Below, in pieces: positions 37,379 through 49,178 of a stretch of 64,000 nt of DNA. The stretch lies in NCBI GenBank assembly GCA_950022655.1, contig OX465588.1:26211525-26275524 (forward strand). The letters run 5' to 3'. The position numbers and the translations under genes were made by a program. The first letter of the stretch is position 1; the number at the start of each line of letters is the position of its first letter. The DNA comes from Alentia gelatinosa (taxonomy: Eukaryota; Annelida; Polychaeta; Phyllodocida; Polynoidae). Under the pieces are notes generated by a model. It saw only the letters and a program-made list of their open reading frames with translations, was not told where the DNA came from and did no database searches.

Positions 37379-39392
37379 TTAGAGCTTACACAGACACCCA
37401 ATAATATGATCTATAAGTTCTTCCTTAGTTTGACTATTCTGGACGTTTTCCGACAACAAGTTCCATACCCTGGCACCCCTAAGGTAGGGGCAATTTAAAA
37501 TTGCCAAGCTTCTAGTATGATAAACAGTATACATGGTCTTTTTACTATTTCTAGTAATTCGCTGTGGCTTGCCTAACAATTCTACCTGTGACCAGTTTTT
37601 GAACATTAAACAACACAGCTGCTTCTTTCTCCTGATTTCCAAAGACTCAATATTGCAACCATTTTCCATCTTGGCAATTTAGATGCTGCCTAACTACAAG
37701 TCCAAGGGCACATCGCATTCCTTGATCTTACAGTTTTTCTATTCTAGTTTGATCACCTTCCTGAAACTTTCCATCAAAAAGGAGCAATACTCAATTACAG
37801 GCAAAATACTTGGTACATATTCTTGGATAGTGGCAGCATTGGACAGGCAATATTGTAATTTTTTCTGAATTTAAAAGGTCGAGCACCTGTGTTCTTCACA
37901 ATTTTGTTGGCCTGTGGCGTCCAATCAAGAGTAGAATCAAATTCAACATCAAGGTAACAGTAATGAGTGCATTGCATAGTCTGTTCCCTATTCATGACAA
38001 AGTGCAAAGTTGGAAGTAATCTTAAACGATGTTGGTTGGCAAATCAGATACATTCTGTCTTCTTAACATAAAGAGTAACACCATTAGAATTACACCAGTT
38101 GGACAAATTCAGCATGTCTTCTTGAAGTAACTGATTACAACTTTTGGCATTGGTATCCTCACAAAAAATGACATGATTGTCTACATACTGTAAAAATTGG
38201 CAACACCCAGACCGTCAATAAAAAGGATGAATAATAAGGAGCCAAGGACAGAGCCCTGGGGGACCCCAAAATGAATATTAGCCTGGTCTGAGAGCATTCC
38301 ATTTACAAAGACACTTTGTCTTCTCTTTTCTAAATAACTTTTAATCTATAAGAGTAAATTCCGAGGCATTTTAAAAATTGCATCAAGTTTTTTCAAAAGC
38401 AGTCATGGTGTACGCTGTCGAACGCCTTTTTAAAGTCTATAAAACAGGCTGCAACAATATTTCCGTCTTCTCTGGCTTCATATAAAGATCTAGTAAACAT
38501 AGAAATTGCATCAATGGTACCTCTATTTGGTCTGAAGCCATACTGATGTTCATTTAGCGATTCCGCATCAACCAACATACTATAAATTATTTGGTGCACA
38601 AGTTTTTCAAGAATATTGTTGATATCAGGTGCCAATTATCAATCATTTTTAAATTACCCCCTTTGGAATGGGCATTGTAGTTGCAACTTTCCATGACCCA
38701 GTAAAACTCCTAGTAGCTATTGACCTATTAAAATTATTATATTTCAGGGAGAAGAGTAATATTTTATCTGAAATAGTTGGAATATCACTACTTTTGGATT
38801 CCCCTAATTCCTTCAGTTTATCAAAAACTATTTCTTCATCGAAACATAATTGTATTTCTAAATCCAAGTCCGCATCCATAAAACTTAATTGTTTCAAGTT
38901 GTTATCAAATAGAATGAGGTCTAATTGTACAAAAAGTTCTTTTCCAATTCTTGTAAAAAATTCAATGAAAACCTGCGATACATTGTCCAACGCAACAACA
39001 CTGCCACAATGTTCAATCACACAACTACTAGTCTTAGTCTCAGGGTTTATAAGTGAATTAATGATAGACCAATTTCCTTTAGCTTCTTTAAGCTTGTCTT
39101 GACAAAAATCACTTTTTTTCTTTTTAAGTTTATACCTCATTTCTCTGCATATTCTGCACATTTCTTTAAGCACCTCATTACTTTTTGTTAGTTTATAGTT
39201 CTTGACCAATGATCTTCGATGGTTGATTAAATTTAGCAGACTTTTGCTCAACCATACCGATTTAGCATCGTTAAAACACATTTTCCGTACAGCATATTTA
39301 TGATCAAAGAATTCTAAAATACTGTTAACAAACAGCTCCCATTGCTTGTCAAGATCCGTTTCTAGCATAAAACTGCTAATCATTCTCATCAA
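37379..39392 (-). pseudogene. Non-LTR retrotransposon ORF2 remnant (RT region)
   Basis: Read from high to low coordinates: a linker before RT (39392-38649, ending GSWKVATTMPIPKG), RT blocks NEHQYGFRPNRGT and FIDFKKAFDSVHHD (38635-38393), [16 protein letters not shown] near 38255, a degraded catalytic box reading YVDN instead of YADD near 38190, thumb pieces (38007-37795), and a C-terminal block with GARVWNLL (37669-37379). Frameshifts and stops break it and the endonuclease is missing. Jockey/CR1-like by layout. Confidence 0.85.
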
Positions 39393-40079
39393 AATGTAGT
39401 TATCGCAGCACTACCTGTAGTATCATTTTCATCACATTGCTAATAGTATTAACAGAAAATGGCAAGGATTAATCATTTCAGATTATAAAAATACAGAATT
39501 CTTTTTTGATAATTTCAGAAATGATTTGAGGTAGTAAAGTAATGCCATGGAATGTAGCTGAGAGTCTGTGGGGACTTCAAACCACGTTTCATTTCTGTGA
39601 ATGAGGCTTAGTTCATACTAACTTTGTTTTATAGAAGAGAAATATATTTACAAATTGGAAATGAAAACTAGGATTTCCAAGGAAAAGTGGAAAGCTGACA
39701 TTTCTGGAAATATTTTTCATGTGAATTTTGAGATATAACTTAAGCCATGATAATCCATAAAATTTTCAATAAATATAGTAGAGCTTGAGGGCGCTGACTT
39801 GTTTGCTTGTGTAGTTTTATGTCTTGGTAGGCTAGTTATGTCCTTTCCTCATTGGTTGACCTATCTGATTCTTGAAAGGTATACTAACTCAACGTTGGTC
39901 TGCTTGTAGCAGTGGGACCCTATGCCCGTTTTATGGTGCTGCCTCACTGAAGGGCTGTGCCACAGACCATTGACACAACACTCCACCGGTCACATTATAC
40001 TGACAACAGCAAACCAGTTACTGTAACATACCAATTGGGTCAGCAAGCTGACGAGTATGAAGCTGCTCCCTGTAATTGG
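39393..40079. other. Intergenic, between two retroelement remnants
   Basis: No feature seen; possibly untranslated retroelement sequence. Confidence 0.4.
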
Positions 40080-41960
40080 CTACAGGTCAAGGCGCCTGAT
40101 TGTTTTTGCCAACCTCCCATACTGGACTAGATTTTCAAGTGCTCCTTGAAATATACTGTGCATAGACGTTGTACCTTTCAGATACTTGTCCCTAGACCTT
40201 TTTGTTGCCTGACAAGAAAACAGGAGATGGTTCACTGAGAGAACCATGTGACATTGCTGGCACATAGGTTGTAATTCGCCTCGCATGAGGTGCCCATGTG
40301 TTAGCTTTGAGTGGCCTATCCATAGACAGGTCAATCTTCTCACCTCACTTCTTGTAAGACATGTGTTGTTTGGCTTCTTACCAATCACTGGTATGATGGT
40401 GTGGAGTTTGTTGTTTTGGGTGGAGCTCCAACGGCTCTGCCATTTCTATAGTGTGTATTCTCTGGGCATAGGTTGAAGGTCGGTGTGTGGAAGAATTCCT
40501 GCAGTTGGTCTGAGACTGAGAGTATTCTTAGCTACCAGGTCTACAGCTTCATTGGCCTTCTATGCCTATGTGGCTGGGTAGCCAACGGAAGACTACCTCT
40601 TTGTCTCTTTCTTTTAGTTCTCTTATGATTCTCTTGTGGCTTGTATCACAGGGTTTCTTGGATCATGCTGGCATAAAGCCTGCAAGCAAGACCTGGAGTC
40701 AGAGAAGATGACATACTCGGATGAGCCTGACACCTTCATCCATTCCAAAGCGCTCATGAGAGCGTGTGCATCAGTGGTGAAGATGCTACTTTGGGCATGT
40801 AGTCCACCTCTACATTTCCCATAAGGAGTGTGTGCAGCAAAGCCTACACGGTTTCCATCTTTGGACCTCCAACTGACCAGTAACAAGAAGACCTCTGGTT
40901 CGTCCCTCTTCTGCTTAATGCATTCTTAGCTGCTTGATCTACAGCTTCAGTTACCTTCATTTTGTTATTACTTGGTAGCTAACACATGGCTGCCTGTTTA
41001 CCATGTCCCCTCTTCCGTTAAGTGTATGACGGTCAGTCACTCAACTGGTATTTATGCCTGAGGAGGTCAAGGAGGAACGGTGGTGTTTCGTGATCCCATG
41101 GAGGGGTTTCAGGTGGCCTCTCGGCTTTTATTCTCTTCATTGGGATTCCTGCTTCTCGCTATTGAGCTCATGATCTGACCAGGAAGGGTTTTATGGAATT
41201 TGGTTTGTCTTTATATATTTGATAACTTTCTTTAAAAATCAAGGTGTAGGCTGTGTTTCTTAGATTATTCTCATGGAGTATGGTAGAAACAGTCCCAGAT
41301 GAATGGGAGGGATTCCTACTTCTACATATAGGCTTTGAGGCGTTGTTCTAAATGCTCCCAGCCGTAGGCCTTCCTTCTGGACAGGTTATGTCCATAGTCC
41401 AGTCATGATTGGATGCACATCTTGTATAGAGTTAACAGTATTTCATAATCTGCTCCCCATTCAGGATGACTGAGAACCTTCAGGAGATTCATGTGGTTTG
41501 AAGGACAGTATTCTGTCAAACACCAGTTCCAGGAATTTTACTTCCTATTGGACTGTCAGTTCCTTGTTTTGGAGGCTGGGGACAGGTTTGTCAATGTATC
41601 CCCATCTTTAATAGAGGTGAATTGTGCGTCTTTGTCTAAGAACTTGAAGACGTTTTGTCTTTCCAAACATGAAGTTTGTCTAGAGGTCACTGTAATTTTC
41701 TTTCTACTCTGTGTATGAATCTGCCATCGTAGCAGATAAAGTCATCTACATAGAGGCAGCAATTAGCATCCTTCTTCAGTTGTTTTGCGATGTCAATTAT
41801 TTTTATACCAAATGGGGTGACGGAGAGGTCACAGCCTTGGGAGACACCCATTTCAAATTTTGTTCACACACATCACCTGAGAAGGGAAACACAGCCACCA
41901 CCCTGACAGTATCCAGAGTAAACAGGGCTCACAAGAGATTTAAAAAAAGAATCAATACCA
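40080..41960 (-). pseudogene. Non-LTR retrotransposon remnant with RT, RNase H and C-terminal Cys/His region
   Basis: Read from high to low coordinates: an RT piece with MGVSQGCDLSVTPFGIK and YVDDFICY (about 41870-41720), thumb region with LLKVLSHPEWGAD (about 41480) broken by stops, RNase H with SIFTTDAHALMSALEWM and FSDSRSCLQAL (40886-40623), and a C-terminal block GHSKLTHGHL ... PMCQQCH ... VNHLLFSC (40388-40080). This is the order in RNase H-bearing non-LTR elements. Many stops; in RNase H the usual Glu is Asp in the TDAHAL motif. Confidence 0.8.
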
Positions 41961-42101
41961 TGATATTTTCCCGACATTTCTTTAGCAAGCAACTTCCTGT
42001 TTAAATGAGTCTTACCAAAAATCACATTTTTCATAGTTTTATCCCTGACCATGAGTCAGTGGTCGATAAGACATAGACAAAGGCATTTTAAATAAATGTA
42101 T

Positions 42102-42107
42102 TTTATT
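42102..42107 (-). terminator. PSMD11: Possible poly(A) signal of PSMD11
   Basis: AATAAA on the minus strand about 180 nt past the stop. First such hexamer found downstream. Confidence 0.4.
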
Positions 42108-42287
42108 TGCCTTTCCAATCGCATACATCTGGAGATACACACATCATATCTATGCACCAGCAATTACAGAATCTCGCTAGAGTAGGCATTTTCAAACTGT
42201 ACAGTCTTTGTGCAGAGTTACTCTGCTCTTTATCTTATCGTTAATGACATGAAATCTATTACTGGTCTGGAGTGCGCATTCGGCGAT

Positions 42288-42430
42288 CTATGTGAGTTTC
42301 TTTGCCTTGTTATACAGCGAGTCCACCACTTTGCCCATACTGTCAATTGTGCCCAGTGCGTCTTCATAAGTCTTATCAGAGGCAGTTTCCTCGAAGACTA
42401 TCAGTACACCTGCGCCTTGGTCCAGGATTC
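42288..42430 (-). CDS. PSMD11: PSMD11 exon 10 (last)
   Basis: Acceptor gacacag, stop TAG at 42290-42288. Encodes [15 protein letters not shown] and ends [10 protein letters not shown], the invariant Rpn6 C-terminus. Confidence 0.96.
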
Positions 42431-45400
42431 CTGTGTCAATACAATGAGTGCATATCGAGTCTAGGCCACAACAAGAACATCACAGTTGTAATATATAAAA
42501 ACTCTAAGGGATGGATGTTCTACAATCATTCTTTGTGTTTTTTCAGCTAAATGCCGAGGTGTAACTACATCGAGTATCATACTGTTTCTAGTCAACCTAA
42601 GTATTGGCCTATTCTATGCTAAGCCAAGATTACATTGAAGCTGCTAACTACATCTTTAAGCAATATCTCTAAAAATAAAAATAGAATATAGTTTTTTTAA
42701 ATTCAAATGTACTCCTATGCCTTGCCCTACTATGGTGAGATTAAATCTACAGGGATGCCAGTGAGGTTCTGAGAAAAAGAAAACGAAATGTTCACCCCCT
42801 TATGAATCTACCGTTTTTACTTTTAGTATCATGGTAATTTGACATAATTATCCAGTGTCATACTTACCACTGAATTTCTTGTCAAGGATCATCTGGGAAA
42901 GTTTCTTCTCCACAACATTGACAGCCAGCTTTATGAGATGTGCGACATGCTCCACCTTATGAACATAGATACGATTCATTAGATGTAATTTACCCAAGCG
43001 ATAAAATCATAGCTTACATTAGGGGATTTGTTTCTTTGGGTTGCCAGGGGACTTTGAGGGTATATAGGGACCAACAATAATTCAAGCTTGTCACTTTCCT
43101 ACTTATTTCAGTCAATTCTTTTAAAATATTTTATAAAAAATCCCGAGATTTGTCTCTTTCAAAAAGCTGATGATATCTTTCTTTGGAATAGTCTCAAACA
43201 ACACTTTCATGTTAACATTTTTCAAATACTTTCTATCATCTTTTAGAGGGGAACATCCTGAAGATCCGTGGGATATTTATATAGAGGTCAGCTAAGTGGA
43301 CCCATTTGCTTTCCCAAAATCAAAGCGGCCTTTCGGTCATTAGAAATATTCAGTCATACTCTTAATATTAAGAACACCTGACTGTGGTGGCTAAGTAGGG
43401 AGAAAGAACTTGTCTTAAGTGTTGTATAGTAATATTGTTACTCACAAACTTTAAGCAATGTAATACTTAGATACACACACCACGGTCAGTTATTTACACT
43501 GTGCACATGAATGACTGAACAGCGCACATACCAATGCCATCACAAATTATTATTGGCAGTACCTGTCCGTACTATCGTAAAACTGGATGAGTTTTAATCT
43601 TGGCCACCGTATGCCATGACTGGAGTTTGGCATAGTGAAGTCTGGAGCCAAAACTCCAGGAGTGGCATGCAGTGGCCAAGATTAAAACGAATCAGGTTTT
43701 GATTTTATCCTACTCTGTCTCCTCGATTTTGGAATATTACATGATAACAATTCTGTATGCCACTAGTGGCATATAAAACTCTGTATGCCAGTCAGCGTGG
43801 CATACGGAAACTCAATGTTATGCCTATGGGATTTTATATTAGGGGTAGGATAAAGACTCACCTGCACTCTGGAAAATGGTTCGATGATTCGGCAAAGGTT
43901 CTGTTCTAGGAGGTTGTCGTAGAGTGAGTCGAGATGAGCGCGCACAATCTCATCGTCCTTCAGCTCCTTCTCGTACTTAGACAATGTCTGCACAACAAAC
44001 AGAGTGTTTCAGGAAGCATGCACCACTAGTAACATTTCTAGGTCAGCCTGATAACAAATGGTTTAGACTCCAATGGGCATGTGATGACTTTACTAGATTC
44101 CTGGATTGAGGCTTATGAACTTAAAGAAATTGAATCTGAGGTGTGGCATGTTATTTTTAATAAAGGTATACATTTAATTTATTTTCATATTCAATATAAT
44201 AATCAATATCTAATAGTCATTGGGAAAAGAATCCCCTTAGTTAGTAATATATGAACAAAGAAAAAAACACCACTTTCTAAATCAAAGCCAAAGGTGCGAG
44301 TCCTCCTAATGCACAATGCCCGTAGAGATAATCAATTAACACTGGCAAACTTTGTCCGTCCTTGGCTCGATTGCACGTCCACAACCACCTATAATTCGAT
44401 GATGGAGTGATAAAATAAAACTAGCTGCTACATTTGTTGGTAGGTCAGTTCTCATTTACCTGTTGGATTTTTCTTTTTTATTATTTCGGGGTGGGGGGGG
44501 GGGCTGATCAGTTACCTGTTGGAAGTCAGCCAGTGATCTGTTCTTGCTAGCCTGTGCAATGCTCTTCATGGCTTCCACGTTAGGGCCAAGGTAACGTAGT
44601 GCCAGTTTCCCTGTGAGGATCGACTGTACATCGTCCGCCCTGCAAAGTCAAGTTATTACTGCAATTATTTAAAAAATAAAATGCAGGAAAATTTGTGATA
44701 CAACTGTTTTATGCAACACCTATAAAAATAGGTACATCCCTCTTAGGTAAATTAGATACAAAAGTGAAAAAAGATGAAGGCCATCATTAATCGTAGTTTA
44801 TGGAAGAAGTAAAGAATTCGGACTGAATTTTCCATCTCAGACCTCAGTCAATAATGAAGACTCCATATCGAAACAGTTTTGTAGATAAAGACTTCAGGAA
44901 AACAGTCATCGGGGCATATTATTGTACAAATGTAATTAATATTTTCCTATCACATCACAACATCTATCACAGTCTTGCAAAAGGGGTTTCATTTTATCTT
45001 TGTTAAAATACCTCCGAAGATAGGACGATTATTCCTATATATTCACATTTTTCGAAGTCAGGACCCTAATTTAAAATCAGGACCCTAATGGTAGATGTCA
45101 CTTACTGGTTTAGCATGATTTTGCTCATTAACATATATTTGAGAGACGTCACAGCCTTCGGTGAATCGACAGAGTCGTAGCCTTCAAAAGCCTCGAAGAA
45201 GTAAGAGAAGGCTGTCTTGAAATCCTTTTCGTCAGCCGCATGTAGAATTCCTTTAAATACAAATCTTCATCATTGAAAATCTTATTCAGATCAAAACGTC
45301 ATATAGGTGTTTTAATGATGACTTTCTAACAACTAATAAGTAAGGAATGACTTTCACTTACAAAAAGGAATTCTTATCAGAACAGTAGAAAGAATAGTAT

Positions 45401-47706
45401 ATTGATAACAATCAGAATCTAATGTGCTTAAATGAATAAAAGAAGGAGTGAAGTAGTTTAGAAAATTGTATAGTGCTCTGTCTGACCTCTAAGACACGAT
45501 CGACACCTATTAGAATACCGGTTTTTGATTTTACATCCAGAGTTTTAAAAACTGATGTGAGATCATTGAAGGGCACAGAAATTGAGTTTTTGATAGGAAA
45601 AACTTCTCACCGGATTGTTGGTCGAGTGCAGCTTGTAACTTGGGTGGGCAGTAGATACCGTTTGCTGTCGTTCGTCCGGATGTGAGGGCCGCCCTGATAA
45701 AAATGTTAGGTTACCGAATTAAACACAAGATAGATTACGTACAACTTTAATTTCATAAATCAGGAATTAACTCCGTAAAATGGTATTGATGTATACACAA
45801 TAACATAGAAAACACGGTCGGTACTTTACTATTAGCTTTGAACCTCAATATAGGAATTATTTGTTTAAAACATAGCAGCTACGTTATCAATAATACTAGT
45901 GCAATGACAAGTAGGACGTAATCCCAAAATACTCAGTCATTAGGTGTCCTGCTAACTTACTGATATCATAAAATATCTTGTTGAAGTGCTTGAAGTTAAA
46001 GTATTTTCGTAAAGAGTTTTGGTAAACTAACCGAGCTTTGGGAAGGTTACTGAGTGCGTGGTAGACTTTACTCTCCAACAGTTGGACCTCCACCAGGAGA
46101 GCTTTATCGTCGAGTTTCTTCAACTCCCGAAGCAGGGAAGACCCAAGCGTCAGGGCTCCTTCATAGTTACCAACTGTGAAGTACAGTGCAATGAGACGAG
46201 CCTGAAGAGAAAGACAAATATCGAGATTATCGTATATGGAACGCTGACACAACGAAGCCGTATAAGAAAAATATTGAGAGAAACACAGTTGTATGTTACT
46301 ATGAGAAAACAGAACAGCATTGTTGTAAATAATCCAGAGCAAACAAGAATGCGAACAGCTAAAGGCATATCAATAGTCAAGTTTACACACTAAAGCATTA
46401 CTGTTACTGAATACCAGATATCCCGTCAAGGTGGAGAACCCGGCACTTATGATAATTATCAGAAATTCAAAACGCTTATAAAATAATATTTTCTAGGAAT
46501 CTATATATTCCTGCACTGCAAGTGTTGCCGATGTATACTGCATGTTGAAATATGTGAGCAACTGGAAGGAAAGGACTTTCTTACAAATATTAAAAAACAT
46601 TGACAAGTTTTTATAAATAAGTGTAGGAGATTCATATAATACGTAAATAAACGTGCGTATGAATAATGGCCATTAGTTTTTCCTTGCAGATATTAGCGTT
46701 GTAGCTGCATGTTAAATAGATACAGTGGTACACTAAATTTACACTATACACTTCACATTAAGAAATAAATAATTATCAGAGACCGACTTCTCCTCGGTGC
46801 CGGGTTCTCTCAGAACAGCCGGGGATGGGTTTTTCCCAATTGCCGAGTTTTTTCGGGTCCCTGTGAATCCAACTACTAAATGTGCTTAACACGTCAATTT
46901 ACTATATACCCATGCCGGAAGTATTATCTTTTGTCAATTCAAGGTATATAGTAAATATCTAACCACCTACAATGCTTGTACAAACCACAAAACTCGATAA
47001 TAATTTACGGTCCGTACGGAACGAGGCGTTCATGCAGAGTTCAGTACGAACCGTAAATTATCATCTCATTTGTACAGCATGACCAGGTCGTTCTATATAA
47101 GTATTATTCTAAATTATTGCACTTACTTCCAACGCTTGCCTTAGGAATGTTCTCTTTTCGTCCTTGGCCCACTCTATACATTCTTTGCAAAGCTCGACCT
47201 CTTTGCCAGTCCCTGCCTCCATGTCTAGGAACAGGTCGACGAGTGTTCGAACCAATTTCGCCGCCTTAGCTTTACTTACACAGCCCAAGAATGGTCGACT
47301 GAACTTGATGAGTCCGGCCAGTTCTTCAAAAGAAACAAACACATTCTGATATCAAATAGCGAATAAATGTTACCAAACATGAACATTTACTTAACATTAC
47401 CAAAGGATAAATGCTTTATTCTCGTGTTTGTATTTTTGTCGTGTTTTGTAATCACTGCTAATGTCGTGTGGGAAACGCCTTTAACCTACCTCCTTTTGGT
47501 GGCCTTGAGCCTTTAGGTGTAAAAACTTTGAAAAGTGCACTTATACTGGTTTATAGTCATATATACACATCACATCCATAACCCTTACCCAACACTATAT
47601 CCCAGGTTCATGTACATGTGTCATGTATCTGTGTCATACGAAATGATAGCCAATCCCTCCGCTGAAAATGTCATCTGGTTTAACTTGGCTGCACTACAGT
47701 GTGTGT

Positions 47707-47737
<31 letters not shown>

Positions 47738-48633
47738 GGGGGGCTTTTTCGAATGTATTTTCCCCGAACAATACTATGTGTGTTTTAGTACCAAATCATA
47801 ACCGACGAGAGAAGACCAGAGGTTCAGACAGCCGTGTACCCTGACAGCTGACTGGGGAATCAGCCTGTAGTATGGCAAATTTACACCAGATAGATATTTC
47901 ATTAGATTGGCCCCCACCTCTGACTCCAGAGAGTAGCTCTGGCGACCAGTGTACGCGTGCATGCTCTAGCGACGAATTTTACACAAGGAAAAGGAATATA
48001 ATACTGAAAATTAAGTGGATTCCCTTCGAAAAGTGGAAAAATTACTATCTCTATATTTAATCTAATTAAAAGTTTGGAATGTTTTTCTATGTATTTGCCA
48101 TATTCAACATTCAATTCTAAAAGCATTGAGTACTCAGATTTTGTTTTATTCCGAAAAAAATATCCGTGTCCTGTGTCAGTGCGGTGTTACTCAGCATGGA
48201 CACCCTGGCCTCAAGTCACACATCAAATCTGCTCCATGTAAATAGGCGAGTGTAAAGGTAAATAACTGACAATTACCTTCTGCCTGGCCTGTCTCTGCCA
48301 AGAGATTTCCGAGCTCTGTGATTGCTTGTTCCTTAGTTTTAATTGCTTCTTCATCTTCGGTGTTATTAATGTCCTGTTTTACTGCAAAGAAGACAACAAA
48401 GTTGAGCGATAATGCGGGATACATCAATGGAAATCGTGACTCAGCGAGAGACAGGAGTATACTGGGTTTACAAATACCAATATCAGAGGATATGGAGAAA
48501 AGCCGAACGCGGTAATTAACAAAAGGCTAGACAACGTTAATAGGCACTTACCTATACTGTGAAAAATCTCTATAGCCGCTTCCTTCTTTGTATTTTTCAA
48601 GGCAAGCGCCCGTTCCATCTCTGACTCGACCAT
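42288..48633 (-). CDS. PSMD11: 26S proteasome non-ATPase regulatory subunit 11 (Rpn6)
   Basis: Ten exons on the minus strand: 48633-48552, 48381-48277, 47323-47127, 46201-46032, 45693-45611, 45250-45106, 44639-44516, 43987-43862, 42955-42868, 42430-42288. They total 1263 nt, 420 codons plus stop, in one frame; human PSMD11 is 422 residues. All splice sites are GT-AG. Near-identical family blocks are seen: [70 protein letters not shown]. The protein is a lid subunit with N-terminal helical repeats and a C-terminal PCI domain; in yeast and human it clamps the lid to the core particle and base. It is convergent with the polycystin-like gene. No break or missing conserved block. Start chosen at 48633 because the next residues match the family N-terminus. 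Confidence 0.96.
42868..42955 (-). CDS. PSMD11: PSMD11 exon 9 (PCI domain)
   Basis: Acceptor cataag, donor cagtg|gtaagt, phase 0 to 1. Contains [19 protein letters not shown], with the [10 protein letters not shown] block of the PCI winged helix. Too short to appear as a long open frame. Confidence 0.95.
43571..43853 (+). mobile_element. Modular hairpin-MITE, copy in PSMD11 intron 8
   Basis: Third close copy of the 4935/19373 type. The last base lies about 7 bp inside the intron from the exon 8 donor. It lacks about 23 bp at the hairpin apex, a deletion flanked by the short match gtga. Confidence 0.85.
43862..43987 (-). CDS. PSMD11: PSMD11 exon 8 (PCI domain)
   Basis: Acceptor tgtgcag, donor gtgcag|gtgagt, phase 0-0. 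Contains [21 protein letters not shown] foldback element ends about 7 bp inside the following intron. Confidence 0.96.
44516..44639 (-). CDS. PSMD11: PSMD11 exon 7
   Basis: Acceptor tttgcag, donor caacag|gtaact, phase 2 to 0. Contains [11 protein letters not shown] and [13 protein letters not shown] poly-G run at 44490-44503 (plus strand) lies just inside the next intron. Confidence 0.96.
45106..45250 (-). CDS. PSMD11: PSMD11 exon 6
   Basis: Acceptor tttaaag, donor aacca|gtaagt, phase 1 to 2. Contains [20 protein letters not shown] and [11 protein letters not shown]. Confidence 0.96.
45611..45693 (-). CDS. PSMD11: PSMD11 exon 5
   Basis: Acceptor tatcag, donor atccg|gtgaga, phase 2 to 1. Contains [20 protein letters not shown]. 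Confidence 0.96.
46032..46201 (-). CDS. PSMD11: PSMD11 exon 4
   Basis: Acceptor tcttcag, donor gctcg|gttagt, phase 0 to 2. Contains [25 protein letters not shown] and [11 protein letters not shown]. Confidence 0.96.
46990..47075. repeat. Foldback, ATAATTTACGG family
   Basis: GATAATAATTTACGGTCCGT and ACGAACCGTAAATTATCATC flank GGAACGAGGCG. In PSMD11 intron 3. Relative at 62050-62128. Confidence 0.7.
47127..47323 (-). CDS. PSMD11: PSMD11 exon 3
   Basis: Acceptor ttttgaag, donor ttggaa|gtaagt, phase 1 to 0. Contains [12 protein letters not shown] and [19 protein letters not shown]. Confidence 0.96.
47699..47743 (+). repeat. (GT)n(G)n microsatellite in PSMD11 intron 2
   Basis: A GT run of about 20 bp, then about 24 G. 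On the PSMD11 strand this is a C run then CA repeat. The length may be unreliable in assembly. Confidence 0.85.
48277..48381 (-). CDS. PSMD11: PSMD11 exon 2
   Basis: Acceptor tttgcag, donor agaag|gtaatt, phase 1-1. Encodes [19 protein letters not shown], a conserved helical-repeat block. Confidence 0.94.
48552..48633 (-). CDS. PSMD11: PSMD11 exon 1
   Basis: ATG at 48633, reads [10 protein letters not shown] then [10 protein letters not shown]; donor agtatag|gtaagt, phase 1. It matches the first helix of Rpn6, slightly shorter than the Ala-rich human start. Confidence 0.92.
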
Positions 48634-49080
48634 TTTGATAGTGTTGATGCCGGCAACTTCAAAACATCCGCGCGATTGCTAAATCATATATTAATATTTA
48701 TTCTACTGACGATGATTATATATAAATAATATTTGATGAACTTTTATTACCTAAAGCGAAATGAATTTGCCGTAATTTCATAGATTGCAATGTCTCATAT
48801 ATTCCGCTATCATTAAAAACACTTATAAGCGAGTATGTATCGCGCGCTTACCTCATTATTACCTGGTACCTCAACCTACCAACACTTTTAGTTATTTCAA
48901 CTTTATGATCACTGCTAATTCGTGTAGAACACTAGGTAGGACGAGGCCTGTAAGCTGATATGAGGTTATTTCCAATGCCTACAACATTATAAAAAGAAGC
49001 TGTCATGTTTATTACCAGTATGCAATAAACAGTGTAGTACTCAAATATATCAGTAGTGTTGGTTCTCTGATCATACGCTA

Positions 49081-49178
49081 GGGGGCACCCACGCTGGAAG
49101 CCTGCGCATCTACCACTCGCGTCGCTACAATCGTAAGGGGTGACTGGAGATGTGCAGGCTACCAGCGTGGGGGGCACC
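49081..49178. repeat. Imperfect inverted repeat with long arms
   Basis: GGGGGCACCCACGCTGGAAG and, inverted at 49160-49178, GGTGCCCCCCACGCTGG; further matching GCCTGC.CATCT arms. Upstream of PSMD11. Confidence 0.75.
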
